Shown piece by piece: positions 49,473 through 58,490 of a DNA stretch of 64,000 bases. The notes beneath the pieces are model-generated. The model ran no database searches and was not told where the DNA came from. It was given only the letters and a program-made list of their open reading frames with translations. The stretch's first letter is position 1. Each line of letters begins with the position of its first letter. Source of the DNA: Clostridium porci (GTDB lineage: Bacteria; Bacillota; Clostridia; Lachnospirales; Lachnospiraceae); NCBI RefSeq assembly GCF_009696375.1, contig NZ_VUMD01000012.1, positions 1-64,000 of the forward strand, read 5' to 3'. The position numbers were made by a program, and so were the translations under genes.

Positions 49473-50727
49473 AGGGAAACTGTCTGGGAAAAGAAAGAGA
49501 GGCTGGCTGTATTGTACGGCTGCTGTTGTTCTCCTGGGAATGGCTCTTATAGCTGGATTTGCAGGAGAACGCCTGGAGAGACGGGGAGGCTTGCATCAGG
49601 GGGAAGCACTTCAGGATGATCGTCTTTCGGTGGTTACTACCATTTTTCCTTATTATGATTTTGTGCGCCAGGTGGCAGGAGACAGGGTGAAGCTGAAGCT
49701 AATTGTACCTGCCGGTATGGACAGTCATTCCTTTGAGCCAACTCCGGCAGATGTGGCTGCCATGGAGCAAGCTGATGTACTGATCTGCAATGGAGGCGGG
49801 ATGGAGCAGTGGGTCTATCAGGTTCTGGATTCACTGGATACCAGTCATATGAAGGTTCTGACTATGATGGATTATGTGGATGTGGTGGAGGAGGAACATG
49901 TAGAGGGGATGGAGGACGGCAGCCATACCCATGAAGACAGCTATTGTCATGAAGATAGTGATGTTCATGAAGATGGCTATACCCACGAAGACAGTGATGT
50001 TCATGAAGATGGCTATACCCACGAAGACAGTGATGTTCATGAAGATGGCTATACCCACAAAGACAGCCATACCCATAAATTTGACTGTAACTACACCTAT
50101 AAGGCGCCTGGCGGTAAGCCCGGCTATGAGGCTTGTACCCGCAAAGGGACAGAGTATCAGGCGTTTTTTGACAAAAGGGACGGCCATGAGCTGGAAATTG
50201 AGTATGATGAGCATATTTGGACCTCTCCGGTAAATGCTCAGGCTATCGTGGCTATTATCAGTGAGGCTCTTTGCGAGGCTTCTCCTGAGAACCAGGAATA
50301 TTTTCAGGCGGGTAGGGATGAATATCTTGGAGAGCTTAAAAAGCTGGATACACGGCTGCGTGAGGTGGTTGCCCAGGGGAGGCACCGGATGATCGTGGTG
50401 GCTGATAAGTTTCCCTTCCGCTATTTTGCCGATGAGTACGGGCTGTCCTACCGGGCAGCATTTTCCGGCTGCAGCGCCGATACGGAGCCAAGCGCTAAAA
50501 CCATCGCTTACCTCATTGACAAGGTGAGGGAGGCTCAGATTGGGGCTGTGTATTATCTGGAGCTTTCTAGCCACAGAACGGCGGAAATTATCAGTGAGGA
50601 AACAGGAGCTAAGCCTTTGCTTCTTCACTCCTGCCATAATGTGACTAGAAGACAGCTTGAGGAGGGAGTTACCTATCTTCAGCTGATGCAGGGCAATGCA
50701 GAAAACCTGAGAAAGGGATTAGAATAA
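49459..50727 (+). CDS. znuA: Zinc ABC transporter substrate-binding protein (ZnuA/AdcA-like)
   Basis: 422 residues. A basic start and one hydrophobic segment (residues 17-36) form a signal anchor. The binding fold starts V-V-T-T-I-F-P-Y-Y-D-F and has the metal histidine in D-S-H-S-F-E-P. A histidine- and acid-rich loop, with three copies of a 12-residue unit, occupies about residues 155-215. Loops like this gather zinc before transfer. The ending S-C-H-N-V-T and I-W-T-S-P-V-N-A-Q are typical. It is first in znuA-znuC-znuB. Manganese cannot be excluded, but the His-rich loop argues for zinc. Confidence 0.9.
   Translation: MGLCRGKLSGKRKRGWLYCTAAVVLLGMALIAGFAGERLERRGGLHQGEALQDDRLSVVTTIFPYYDFVRQVAGDRVKLKLIVPAGMDSHSFEPTPADVAAMEQADVLICNGGGMEQWVYQVLDSLDTSHMKVLTMMDYVDVVEEEHVEGMEDGSHTHEDSYCHEDSDVHEDGYTHEDSDVHEDGYTHEDSDVHEDGYTHKDSHTHKFDCNYTYKAPGGKPGYEACTRKGTEYQAFFDKRDGHELEIEYDEHIWTSPVNAQAIVAIISEALCEASPENQEYFQAGRDEYLGELKKLDTRLREVVAQGRHRMIVVADKFPFRYFADEYGLSYRAAFSGCSADTEPSAKTIAYLIDKVREAQIGAVYYLELSSHRTAEIISEETGAKPLLLHSCHNVTRRQLEEGVTYLQLMQGNAENLRKGLE
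49951..50058 (+). repeat. 36-bp in-frame repeats encoding the His-rich loop of ZnuA
   Basis: Three units, 49951-49986, 49987-50022 and 50023-50058, encode E-D-S-D-V-H-E-D-G-Y-T-H. Units 2 and 3 are identical and unit 1 differs by one base, which suggests recent slippage. Confidence 0.9.
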
Positions 50728-50729
50728 AA

Positions 50730-51503
50730 ATGACGCCATTGATAAAATGTGAGCATGTGGATTTGGGATATGAAAACCAGGATGCAGTTGTGGATGTAAA
50801 TATGGAGGTGAATCCTGGGGATTACCTGTGCATCGTGGGGGAGAACGGCTCAGGTAAAAGCACGCTGATGAAAGGCTTTCTAGGCCTTTTAAAGCCGTCG
50901 TCAGGAACCTTGTCCGTATCGGAGGACTTAAAGGCTACCGGCATTGGCTATCTGCCTCAGCAGACTGCGGCTCAGAAGGATTTCCCTGCAACCGTTTATG
51001 AGATAGTTTTAAGCGGCTGTCTGAGTAGGAGAGGAAGATGGCCCTTTTATTCTAAGAATGAGAAGCGCATAGCTGCAGCCAATATGGAGAAGCTGGGAAT
51101 CATGCCCTTAAGTAGCCGGTGCTACCGGGAGCTTTCGGGAGGCCAGCAGCAGAGGGTCCTGATTGCGAGAGCTCTCTGCGCGACCAAAGAGCTTTTGATT
51201 CTGGATGAGCCTGTCACCGGCCTAGATCCTTCTGCCATTCAGGAGTTTTACGCTATGATAAGGAAGCTGAACCGGGAGGACAAGGTGGCGATTTTGATGG
51301 TTTCTCATGATTTGAGAAACGCGGTGGAGGAAGCGAATAAGATTCTCCACCTTCAAAAACGGGTTCTGTTCTATGGCCCTGCCGGTGATTATATGAACAG
51401 CCGTGCTGCGGGACATTTCTTCCATGAGAAGGAGCAGGGTATCTGTAAGTCCACTGCCGGATGCCGCAGATGCTGCAGGGCGGAAACGGAGGAAAAGCTA
51501 TGA
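50730..51503 (+). CDS. znuC: Zinc ABC transporter ATP-binding protein
   Basis: 257 residues. The Walker A G-E-N-G-S-G-K-S-T is at residues 37-45, the Q-loop at L-P-Q-Q, the signature L-S-G-G-Q-Q-Q-R-V near residue 135, and Walker B L-L-I-L-D-E-P near residue 156. The C-terminus carries extra Cys residues (C-K-S-T-A-G-C-R-R-C-C), an uncommon feature that may bind zinc. It overlaps znuB by four bases. Confidence 0.92.
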   Translation: MTPLIKCEHVDLGYENQDAVVDVNMEVNPGDYLCIVGENGSGKSTLMKGFLGLLKPSSGTLSVSEDLKATGIGYLPQQTAAQKDFPATVYEIVLSGCLSRRGRWPFYSKNEKRIAAANMEKLGIMPLSSRCYRELSGGQQQRVLIARALCATKELLILDEPVTGLDPSAIQEFYAMIRKLNREDKVAILMVSHDLRNAVEEANKILHLQKRVLFYGPAGDYMNSRAAGHFFHEKEQGICKSTAGCRRCCRAETEEKL

Positions 51504-52321
51504 ATCTAATTGCGGAAATGTTATCCTATCCTTTTCTTGTAAGAGCCCTGGTGGGAGGAATGCTGGTATCCCTTTGTGCCTCTCTTTTAGGCGTAAGCCT
51601 GGTGTTGAGGCGGTATTCGATGATTGGAGATGGGCTTTCCCATGTTTCCTTCGGCGCGTTGTCGGTTGCCCTGGCTATGGGCTGGTCCCCTCTTAAAGTG
51701 TCAATTCCCCTAGTGGTGGCGGCCGCCTTTTTTCTCCTCCGGCTTACAGAGAACAGCCGGATTAAGAGTGACGCTGCCATCGCTCTTATATCGGCCAGCG
51801 CCCTGGCCTTGGGTATTATCGTTACATCCCTTACTACGGGGATGACCACGGATGTAAGCAGCTATATGTTTGGAAGTATTTTGGCTATGAGCCGGGAGGA
51901 CGTGAGGCTGAGCGTGGCCGTGTCTCTTGTGGTGCTGGGCCTTTATGCCGTGTGCTATAATAAGATATTTGCAGTTACCTTTGATGAGAACTTTGCCAGG
52001 GCTACAGGTGTGAAGGTAGGGCTGTATAATGTGGTGATTGCAGTGCTCACAGCAGTAACCATTGTTCTGGGCATGCGTATGATGGGAGCTATGCTCATCT
52101 CCAGTCTGATCCTGTTTCCCTGTCTCACCTCTATGCGGATATTCAAAAGCTTCAGCAGAGTGGTGATATTCTCTGGCGTACTGTCTGTGGTGTGCTTCAG
52201 TTTGGGAATGGTGGGTTCCTATCAGTTTTCGACTCCTGCGGGAGCCAGCGTGGTGGCGGTGAATCTGCTGGCATTCTTATTATGCCTAGCCTGGCAGTTT
52301 TTAAGCAGACTGAGGGGATAG
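51500..52321 (+). CDS. znuB: Zinc ABC transporter permease
   Basis: 273 residues with about eight membrane helices. The start is the ATG overlapping the znuC stop (ATGA), preceded by GGAGGAAAAG. Family blocks are S-M-I-G-D-G-L-S-H-V-S-F-G near residue 44 and F-D-E-N-F-A-R-A-T-G-V-K near residue 160. It forms the membrane channel for znuA/znuC. Confidence 0.92.
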   Translation: MNLIAEMLSYPFLVRALVGGMLVSLCASLLGVSLVLRRYSMIGDGLSHVSFGALSVALAMGWSPLKVSIPLVVAAAFFLLRLTENSRIKSDAAIALISASALALGIIVTSLTTGMTTDVSSYMFGSILAMSREDVRLSVAVSLVVLGLYAVCYNKIFAVTFDENFARATGVKVGLYNVVIAVLTAVTIVLGMRMMGAMLISSLILFPCLTSMRIFKSFSRVVIFSGVLSVVCFSLGMVGSYQFSTPAGASVVAVNLLAFLLCLAWQFLSRLRG

Positions 52322-52333
52322 AGGTAGGATTAT

Positions 52334-53707
52334 ATGAAGGAGAAGCGGTTGGTAAAAAAGCCGAAACATGTTCGGCTAAAAAAGCATATATCACAAACAC
52401 AGTTTATTGCATATGGATTTTTCCTGATTATTATAACGGGCACCCTGCTTCTGATGCTGCCTATATCCAGCAGGGACGGACAGAGCGCTCCATTTCTGAA
52501 CTGCCTGTTTACTGCAACCAGCGCCACCTGCGTCACAGGGCTGGTGGTGGCTGATACCTGGAGCCAGTGGAGCCTGTTCGGGCAGGTGCTTTTGCTGATT
52601 ATGATCCAGCTGGGAGGACTTGGATTTATCAGCATCGGTATTTTCCTATCCATTGTGCTCAGGCGCAAGATTGGCCTTAAGGAGAGAGGATTGATGCAGG
52701 AAAGCGTTAATACCCTGCAAATTGGCGGTATGGTAAAGCTGGCTAAGCGGATTATCATAGGTACAGCTATGTTCGAGGGCGCAGGGGCCATTCTCCTGTC
52801 ACTTCGTTTTATTCCTCAGTTTGGCTGGGCCAGAGGTATCTGGTATGGAATCTTTCATTCTGTATCGGCTTTTTGCAACGCAGGCTTTGATCTGATGGGA
52901 TATGTGGAGCCGTACAGCTCGCTTTGCGGCTATACCGGGGACTGGCTGGTAATTGGTACCATTTCTATTTTGATTATTGTGGGAGGGATTGGATTTATTG
53001 TATGGGACGACGTAGCCAGGAAGAAATGGGATGTGCGGCACTATATGCTGCATACTAAGATTGTGCTGGTGACTACGGTGCTGATGCTGGTAATCGGTAC
53101 GTTGCTGTTCTATCTGATGGAGCGTGCTCATCTTCTGGTGGCAATGAATGGCTCAGAAAAATTCTTGGCCTGTTTTTTCAGCGCGGTAACTCCAAGAACC
53201 GCAGGCTTTAATAATGTGGATACGGCGGCTCTTACGGATGGAAGCAAATTTTTGACTGCAATTCTTATGTTTATTGGAGGAAGCCCTGGCTCCACAGCCG
53301 GAGGCATCAAAACCAGTACGTTGGCGGTGCTGCTGCTATATGTGTGTTCAAATATCCGCCAGACCCATGGCGTAGAGGTGTTTGCAAGAAGGCTGGAGGA
53401 TGAATCCATCCGGCAGTCGGCCTGTATTTTAACCATTAATCTAAGCCTGATGCTGACTGCTGCTATATTGATTATGGTGGCTCAAAACCTGCCTATGTCG
53501 GATGTGTTTTTTGAAACCTGTTCTGCCATAGGAACCTCAGGAATGAGTACGGGAATTACCAGAAGTCTGGCGCCTTTTTCCAGAATCGTGCTGATCATTC
53601 TTATGTACAGCGGGCGGATCGGAAGCTTGTCCTTTGCTCTGGCGTTTACAAGAACCAGCCCTAAGCCTCATGTGCAGTATCCGGCAGAACGGATTACCAT
53701 TGGTTAA
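52334..53707 (+). CDS. ktrB: Potassium uptake channel subunit KtrB/TrkH
   Basis: 457 residues with the four-fold MPM pattern of SKT channels. Filter segments are T-A-T-S-A-T-C-V-T-G-L, S-V-S-A-F-C-N-A-G-F-D, T-P-R-T-A-G-F-N-N-V-D and S-A-I-G-T-S-G-M-S-T-G. The third lies beside the G-G-S-P-G-S-T-A-G-G gating loop. The length fits KtrB better than TrkH. It works with the KtrA subunit encoded 23 bases downstream. SD GAGGTAGGA is present. Confidence 0.92.
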   Translation: MKEKRLVKKPKHVRLKKHISQTQFIAYGFFLIIITGTLLLMLPISSRDGQSAPFLNCLFTATSATCVTGLVVADTWSQWSLFGQVLLLIMIQLGGLGFISIGIFLSIVLRRKIGLKERGLMQESVNTLQIGGMVKLAKRIIIGTAMFEGAGAILLSLRFIPQFGWARGIWYGIFHSVSAFCNAGFDLMGYVEPYSSLCGYTGDWLVIGTISILIIVGGIGFIVWDDVARKKWDVRHYMLHTKIVLVTTVLMLVIGTLLFYLMERAHLLVAMNGSEKFLACFFSAVTPRTAGFNNVDTAALTDGSKFLTAILMFIGGSPGSTAGGIKTSTLAVLLLYVCSNIRQTHGVEVFARRLEDESIRQSACILTINLSLMLTAAILIMVAQNLPMSDVFFETCSAIGTSGMSTGITRSLAPFSRIVLIILMYSGRIGSLSFALAFTRTSPKPHVQYPAERITIG

Positions 53708-53730
53708 CCAGAAAAAGGAGGGACAGATAA

Positions 53731-54387
53731 ATGAAATCAATTCTTGTAATCGGAGTGGGAAGGTTTGGGCAGCATCTATGCGAAAACCTTGCAAAGCATG
53801 AGAATCAGATTATGGCGGTGGACATCTTAGAGGAAAAGCTGGAGCCTATACTTCCTTACGTGGTAAGCGCAAAGATTGGCGACTGTACCAATGAGACAGT
53901 GCTTAAGAGTCTGGGCGTCGGTAATTTTGATCTCTGCTTCATCTGTATTGGGAATAATTTTCAAAATAGTCTGGAGGTAACCAGCCTGATAAAGGAAATG
54001 GGAGCAAAATACGTAGTGAGCAAAGCCAACCGGGATATCCATGCAAGGCTTCTCTTGAAGAATGGAGCCGACGAGGTGGTTTATCCAGACCGTGACGTTG
54101 CCGAGAAAATAGCAGTGCGCTACAGCGCCAACAAGGTGTTTGATTATACGGAGCTGGCAGACGGTATTTCCATTTATGAAATATTGCCTCTGGAAGCCTG
54201 GATCGGAAAGAGCGTCAAGGATTTGAATATCCGCCGTGTTTATGGAATATCAGTAATCGCAGTAAAGAACGCAGAGGGGCATATGAAGTTTATGCCTGGC
54301 GCTGATTATGTGATTGAGGGGGGGATTCACCTTATGGTAATTGGAAAGCAGGAGGATGCGGAAAAGATTATCCGGCAGCTTCGGTAA
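53731..54387 (+). CDS. ktrA: Potassium channel regulatory subunit KtrA (RCK domain)
   Basis: 218 residues, the usual KtrA size. The RCK_N Rossmann fold begins S-I-L-V-I-G-V-G-R-F-G-Q-H and the RCK_C part starts near residue 140. It forms an octameric ring that binds ATP/ADP and c-di-AMP in family members, gating KtrB. SD AAAGGAGGG is present. It closes the znu-ktr run. Confidence 0.93.
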   Translation: MKSILVIGVGRFGQHLCENLAKHENQIMAVDILEEKLEPILPYVVSAKIGDCTNETVLKSLGVGNFDLCFICIGNNFQNSLEVTSLIKEMGAKYVVSKANRDIHARLLLKNGADEVVYPDRDVAEKIAVRYSANKVFDYTELADGISIYEILPLEAWIGKSVKDLNIRRVYGISVIAVKNAEGHMKFMPGADYVIEGGIHLMVIGKQEDAEKIIRQLR

Positions 54388-54474
54388 GAAGCCCCTCTAC
54401 GGCATAGGGGAGAATAAAAAAGACGGCAGGAGGCTCAGCGTCAGGGCTAAGAGCAGGAAACGGTTCCTTCAGAC

Positions 54475-54503
54475 TTGACTTTGCTGGTGGATTGTGCCAC
54501 AAT
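54475..54503 (+). promoter_or_regulatory. Promoter of the CobW GTPase pair
   Basis: TTGACT (54475-54480), 17 bases and CACAAT (54498-54503). The surrounding 54388-54584 stretch has no gene. Confidence 0.45.
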
Positions 54504-54584
54504 AAGCTATTGAAAGGTCGTGGAACCGGCTGGTATTAAAGGCTGGTCAGAGTGATGGATTGATAGAAAGAAGGACAGGATGAG

Positions 54585-55832
54585 ATGACAAAGATTGATA
54601 TTATCTCTGGATTTTTAGGAGCAGGAAAGACTACCTTTATTAAGAAGCTTCTGGAGGAGGCTATCTACGGCGAGAGGGTGGTGCTGATCGAGAACGAGTT
54701 CGGCCAAATTGGTATTGACGGGGGATTTTTAAAGGATTCCGGTATTGAAATCCGGGAGATGAATTCCGGCTGTATCTGCTGCTCGCTTGTGGGAGATTTT
54801 GGGGCTTCCTTGGCTGAGGTGCTGACGAAGTACCAGCCGGAGCGGATTATCATAGAGCCGTCAGGAGTAGGTAAGCTGTCGGATGTAATCAAGGCAGTAG
54901 TGGACGTATCGGCAGATATGGATGTGAAGCTGAACAGCGCCGTGACCATTGTGGATGCTGCTAAGTGCAGGCTGTATATGAAGAATTTCGGAGAATTCTT
55001 CAACAACCAGATTGAAAATGCCGGCACAATCGTGCTGAGCCGTACAGATATTACCGAAGCTGCCAGGGTTTTAGAGGCTGTGGATATGCTGCGGGGCAGG
55101 AATGAAAGAGCAGTCATTATCACGACTCCTTTGGCTGATTTAAGCGGCGGCCAGTTGCTGGAGATCATTGAGAAACCGGATACGATGCTGGAGGATTTGC
55201 TGGCGGAGGTAAGGGAGGGCAGACTGCACGGCGAGGGTTGCGGTCGCCAGAATCACAGTGGCGGCGAGGGTTGCAGCGGCCAGAATCACAGTGGCGGCGA
55301 GGGTTGCAGCGGCCAGCATCACAGTGGCGGCGAGAGTTGCAGCGGCCAGCATCACGGTGGCGGCCAGGATTGCAGAGATCATCATAGTGAAAGCGGGGCC
55401 TGCGGCGATCATCATAGTGAAAGCGAGGCCTGCGGCGATCATCATAAGCACGGCCTTAAAGGGGAAGGCTGCAGCCATGCTCACCACCATGAAGGCTGCT
55501 GCGGCCACGGCCACCATGATCATCACAATCATGATGCAGATGAAGTGTTTACCAGTTGGGGAATGGAAACCATCGTTCCAGTTACCTATGAACAGCTGGA
55601 TGAAGTCCTTAAGTCCATGGCGCGTACTCATACCTTCGGTCAGGTGCTGAGAGCCAAGGGGATGCTGCCTACGGAAAATCCGGGGGAATGGCTGTATTTT
55701 GATCTGGTGCCTGAGCAGTATGAAATCCGCCAGGGTAAGCCGGATTACACGGGAAAGGTATGCGTGATCGGCGCCAGCCTGGAGGAAGAGGAATTAAACA
55801 GAGTGTTTGGAAGAAGCCGGGAACGGTTTTAA
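54585..55832 (+). CDS. CobW/COG0523-family zinc metallochaperone GTPase with His-rich region
   Basis: 415 residues. G1 P-loop G-F-L-G-A-G-K-T-T is at residues 9-17, the metal motif C-I-C-C at 63-66, and the C-terminal CobW domain covers about residues 325-405 (H-T-F-G-Q-V-L-R-A-K-G). The middle, residues ~215-320, is a His/Cys/Gly-rich tract made of 33-bp and 30-bp repeats. Such proteins (ZNG1, YciC, ZigA) insert zinc into enzymes during zinc limitation. Its place next to znuACB fits that role. Confidence 0.9.
   Translation: MTKIDIISGFLGAGKTTFIKKLLEEAIYGERVVLIENEFGQIGIDGGFLKDSGIEIREMNSGCICCSLVGDFGASLAEVLTKYQPERIIIEPSGVGKLSDVIKAVVDVSADMDVKLNSAVTIVDAAKCRLYMKNFGEFFNNQIENAGTIVLSRTDITEAARVLEAVDMLRGRNERAVIITTPLADLSGGQLLEIIEKPDTMLEDLLAEVREGRLHGEGCGRQNHSGGEGCSGQNHSGGEGCSGQHHSGGESCSGQHHGGGQDCRDHHSESGACGDHHSESEACGDHHKHGLKGEGCSHAHHHEGCCGHGHHDHHNHDADEVFTSWGMETIVPVTYEQLDEVLKSMARTHTFGQVLRAKGMLPTENPGEWLYFDLVPEQYEIRQGKPDYTGKVCVIGASLEEEELNRVFGRSRERF
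55231..55450 (+). repeat. 33-bp and 30-bp in-frame repeats encoding the His/Cys-rich tract
   Basis: 33-bp units start at 55231, 55264, 55297 and 55330 and encode E-G-C-S-G-Q-[NH]-H-S-G-G. About 30-bp units with D-H-H-S-E-S-x-A-C-G follow from about 55377. Copy number probably varies between strains. Confidence 0.85.
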
Positions 55833-55851
55833 TTGGTGAGGATAAACAATT

Positions 55852-56808
55852 ATGGCTTATGAAATAGATGATGACATCATGCCCCTGTTTATAGTTAACG
55901 GCTTTCTGGAGGCAGGGAAGACGCAGTTTCTTGACTTTACCATGGGTCAGGATTATTTTCAGGCAAAGGGAAAAACCCTTCTCATCGTCTGTGAGGAGGG
56001 GGACAGCTCATACAGTGAAGATCAGCTGAAAAGGAGCCGGACTGCGGTGGTGTATGTGGATGACTTTGAGAAGCTTACACCTCAGTATTTAAATGAGCTG
56101 AAGGTGATATACCAGCCGGAGCGGGTGTTGATGGAGTGGAACGGTATGTGGAACCAGGATGATTTGAAGCTTCCTGAGGACTGGATCATTTACCAGCAGA
56201 TAACCATCATCGACGGCTCCACCTTTGAGCTTTATGTCCAGAACATGAAGCCGCTTCTTGGGGCTATGCTGCGGGGGTCCGAGCTGGTGATTGTCAACCG
56301 CTGTGATGGTATTCCCGATGAAAAACTGACAGCCTGCCGCCGTAGCATCCGTGCTATGAGCCGGGACAGCGAGATTGTGCTGGAGAACGGGGACGGAGAG
56401 ATAGAGCAGGCCACGCTGGAGGAAGATTTGCCTTACGATCTTAATGCGGCTGTCATTGAGATAAAGCCGGAGGATTACGGGATCTGGTATATTGATTGTA
56501 TGGATCAGCCGGAGCGCTATAAGGATAAGGTGGTAGAGTTCACTGCGATGGTATTAAAGTCTCCCAAATTCCCAAAGGATCAGTTTGTTCCCGGACGTAT
56601 GGCTATGACCTGCTGTGAAGCAGATATGACCTTTCTGGGATTTATCTGCAAGTGGCCTGATGCTGAGAGCTATAAGACAAAGCAGTGGGTAAAGGTTCGA
56701 GCCAGAATCGGCGTTGAGTACCAGAAGGATTACCACGGCCAGGGGCCGGTGCTTTATGGCGAGGCAGTAAAAGGAGCTGAGGCGATCAAAGAGATCGTAC
56801 AGTTCTAG
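55852..56808 (+). CDS. CobW-like GTPase domain fused to a DUF1980/TIGR03943-like domain
   Basis: 318 residues. The N-terminal half has a P-loop of CobW style, G-F-L-E-A-G-K-T-Q (residues 17-25). It lacks the C-x-C-C metal motif and has V-N-R-C-D in place of N-K-x-D. The C-terminal part (~205-310) reads Y-I-D-C-M-D-Q-P-E-R-Y-K-D-K-V-V-E-F and A-M-T-C-C-E-A-D-M-T-F-L-G. This pattern is typical of the soluble end of YcgQ/TIGR03943 proteins, which occur with YcgR-type permeases in zinc-responsive operons. A fusion of the two is unusual. It follows the metallochaperone gene by 19 bases. Confidence 0.78.
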   Translation: MAYEIDDDIMPLFIVNGFLEAGKTQFLDFTMGQDYFQAKGKTLLIVCEEGDSSYSEDQLKRSRTAVVYVDDFEKLTPQYLNELKVIYQPERVLMEWNGMWNQDDLKLPEDWIIYQQITIIDGSTFELYVQNMKPLLGAMLRGSELVIVNRCDGIPDEKLTACRRSIRAMSRDSEIVLENGDGEIEQATLEEDLPYDLNAAVIEIKPEDYGIWYIDCMDQPERYKDKVVEFTAMVLKSPKFPKDQFVPGRMAMTCCEADMTFLGFICKWPDAESYKTKQWVKVRARIGVEYQKDYHGQGPVLYGEAVKGAEAIKEIVQF

Positions 56809-56942
56809 CTTGTGGATGGGGCCTGAGTTTTCATAGCTATATGTCCGATGTTTCGGAAAGGTTGTTTGAGAAGGAAGCCGGCTCGTCCTAGTGTATAAGC
56901 CCCGTTTGCATGAGGCAGCTGAATCGTATAAAACAAAAAGCA

Positions 56943-56984
56943 AGCCTGTGAGCGTCGGCTTTCGTCAGCGTCACAGGCTTTTTA
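56943..56984. terminator. Convergent terminator between the CobW pair and uxaC
   Basis: AGCCTGTGA (56943-56951) pairs with TCACAGGCT (56971-56979) and TTTTTAAAT follows on the + strand. It serves both directions. Confidence 0.8.
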
Positions 56985-57001
56985 AATCCCTGGAAAAGCT
57001 G

Positions 57002-58417
57002 TTAGTTCACTTCATCCAGCTTAAATCCAAAATACCTTACCGCGTTATTATAGCAAATATCCTTCACCAAAGTCTCCAGTGCTTTTCTGTCATCTGGATA
57101 CTCTCCATTTTCTACCCAGCTTCCAAGAATATCGCAGAGGATTCTGCGGAAATACTCATGTCTGGTGTAGGACAGGAAACTTCTGGAGTCAGTCAGCATA
57201 CCGATAAAGTTTCCGAAGCATCCAAGATTGGCCAAGGAAACCATCTGTTCGGTCATGCCAGCCTTGTGATCGTTAAACCACCACGCGCAGCCCTGCTGAA
57301 TCTTGCCGGGAAACCCTTCCTGGAAACAGCCGATGATGGTGCCGATAGCGGCATTGTCATTGGGATTTAGGGAATACAAAATGGTCTTTGGGATCTCATT
57401 GTTAGTGCTTAAAGCATTTAGAAAATCAGCGGTCTGTGCGCTTGGCGTGTAGCTGCTGATACAGTCAAAGCCGGTGTCAGCCCCCAGCTTCTTGAACATA
57501 TAAGCGTTATTATCCCGCTTGCAGCCATAGTGGATCTGCATGATCCAGCCCATCCGATTGTATTGGCGGGCTGAAAAAAGCATAAAAGCAGTTTTGAATT
57601 TCCTCTCCTCCTCTTTGGAGATAGCCTGTCCCTCCAATCCCTTTGCGAGGATAGCGTCCAGCTCAGCTTCTTTGGCGGGAACGTACATGACATACTCCAG
57701 GCCATGGTCAGATACGCGGCAGCCCATAGAGGCAAAGAACTCCATGCGCTTTTTAAGAGCTTCTTTTAAAGCTGCGAAGGTAGTAATCTTAACTCCGCTG
57801 ACCTGGGAAAGGACGTTCATATAAGCGGCAAAGGCCGGCTTTTCAATGCCCATAGCCTTGTCGGGCCTCCAGGCAGGAAGAACCTGCACATCGAAGGTCT
57901 TGTCCTCTGCAAGCTTTTGATGCCACTCCAGGGTATCTGCTGGATCATCAGTGGTACAGATTAAAGTAACATTAGACTGTTTAATCAGATCTCTGACGGT
58001 CATGGAGTTTTCCTGCAGCTTGGAGTTGCACAGGTTCCACACCTCTTCGGCAGTATCGCCGTTTAGATATCCCTGAAACCCAAAATAGTTTCTCAGTTCC
58101 AGATGACTCCAATGGTACAGAGGGTTTCCGATTAATTTAGGCATCGTTTCCGCCCAGGCCTGGAATTTTTCACGGTCGGTGCCGTTTCCGGTAATGTAGG
58201 CCTCGTCTACTCCGTTGGAGCGCATTTGCCGCCACTTATAGTGGTCTCCTCCCAGCCATACCTGAGTAATATTGTCAAACCTGCGATTTTCAAAAATTTC
58301 TTGGGGATTGATGTGGCAGTGATAGTCTAATATTGGCATATGTTCAGCGAAATCGTGATACAGAGTCTTTGCTGTGCCGCTGGATAATAGGAACTCTTTG
58401 TCCATAAATGCTTTCAT
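57002..58417 (-). CDS. uxaC: Glucuronate (uronate) isomerase
   Basis: 471 residues. It converts glucuronate or galacturonate to the matching fructuronate/tagaturonate. The family start F-L-L-S-S-G-T-A-K-T-L-Y, the metal motif Y-H-C-H-I-N-P and the late H-E-Y-F-R-R-I-L-C block are present. SD AGGAGGA is directly upstream. It is transcribed away from the IclR regulator. uxaB/uxuB and uxuA, needed to reach KDG, are not in the window. Confidence 0.94.
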   Translation of the reverse strand: MKAFMDKEFLLSSGTAKTLYHDFAEHMPILDYHCHINPQEIFENRRFDNITQVWLGGDHYKWRQMRSNGVDEAYITGNGTDREKFQAWAETMPKLIGNPLYHWSHLELRNYFGFQGYLNGDTAEEVWNLCNSKLQENSMTVRDLIKQSNVTLICTTDDPADTLEWHQKLAEDKTFDVQVLPAWRPDKAMGIEKPAFAAYMNVLSQVSGVKITTFAALKEALKKRMEFFASMGCRVSDHGLEYVMYVPAKEAELDAILAKGLEGQAISKEEERKFKTAFMLFSARQYNRMGWIMQIHYGCKRDNNAYMFKKLGADTGFDCISSYTPSAQTADFLNALSTNNEIPKTILYSLNPNDNAAIGTIIGCFQEGFPGKIQQGCAWWFNDHKAGMTEQMVSLANLGCFGNFIGMLTDSRSFLSYTRHEYFRRILCDILGSWVENGEYPDDRKALETLVKDICYNNAVRYFGFKLDEVN

Positions 58418-58490
58418 GTTGATAATCCTCCTGTTATAATTCTTTTATAGGTTATGGCTCATGACAAATCAGCCATATCCATAATCCGTT

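Noticed and set aside
49831-50637. 268-codon open frame on the - strand
   Set aside because: Shadow of the His-rich repeats of znuA, with Ile/Phe/Met/Val repeats and no SD.
55140-55631. 163-codon open frame on the - strand, and 55258-55650 on the + strand
   Set aside because: Both are shadows of the His/Cys-rich repeats in the CobW gene, giving Ala/Thr/Met or Ala/Val repeats.
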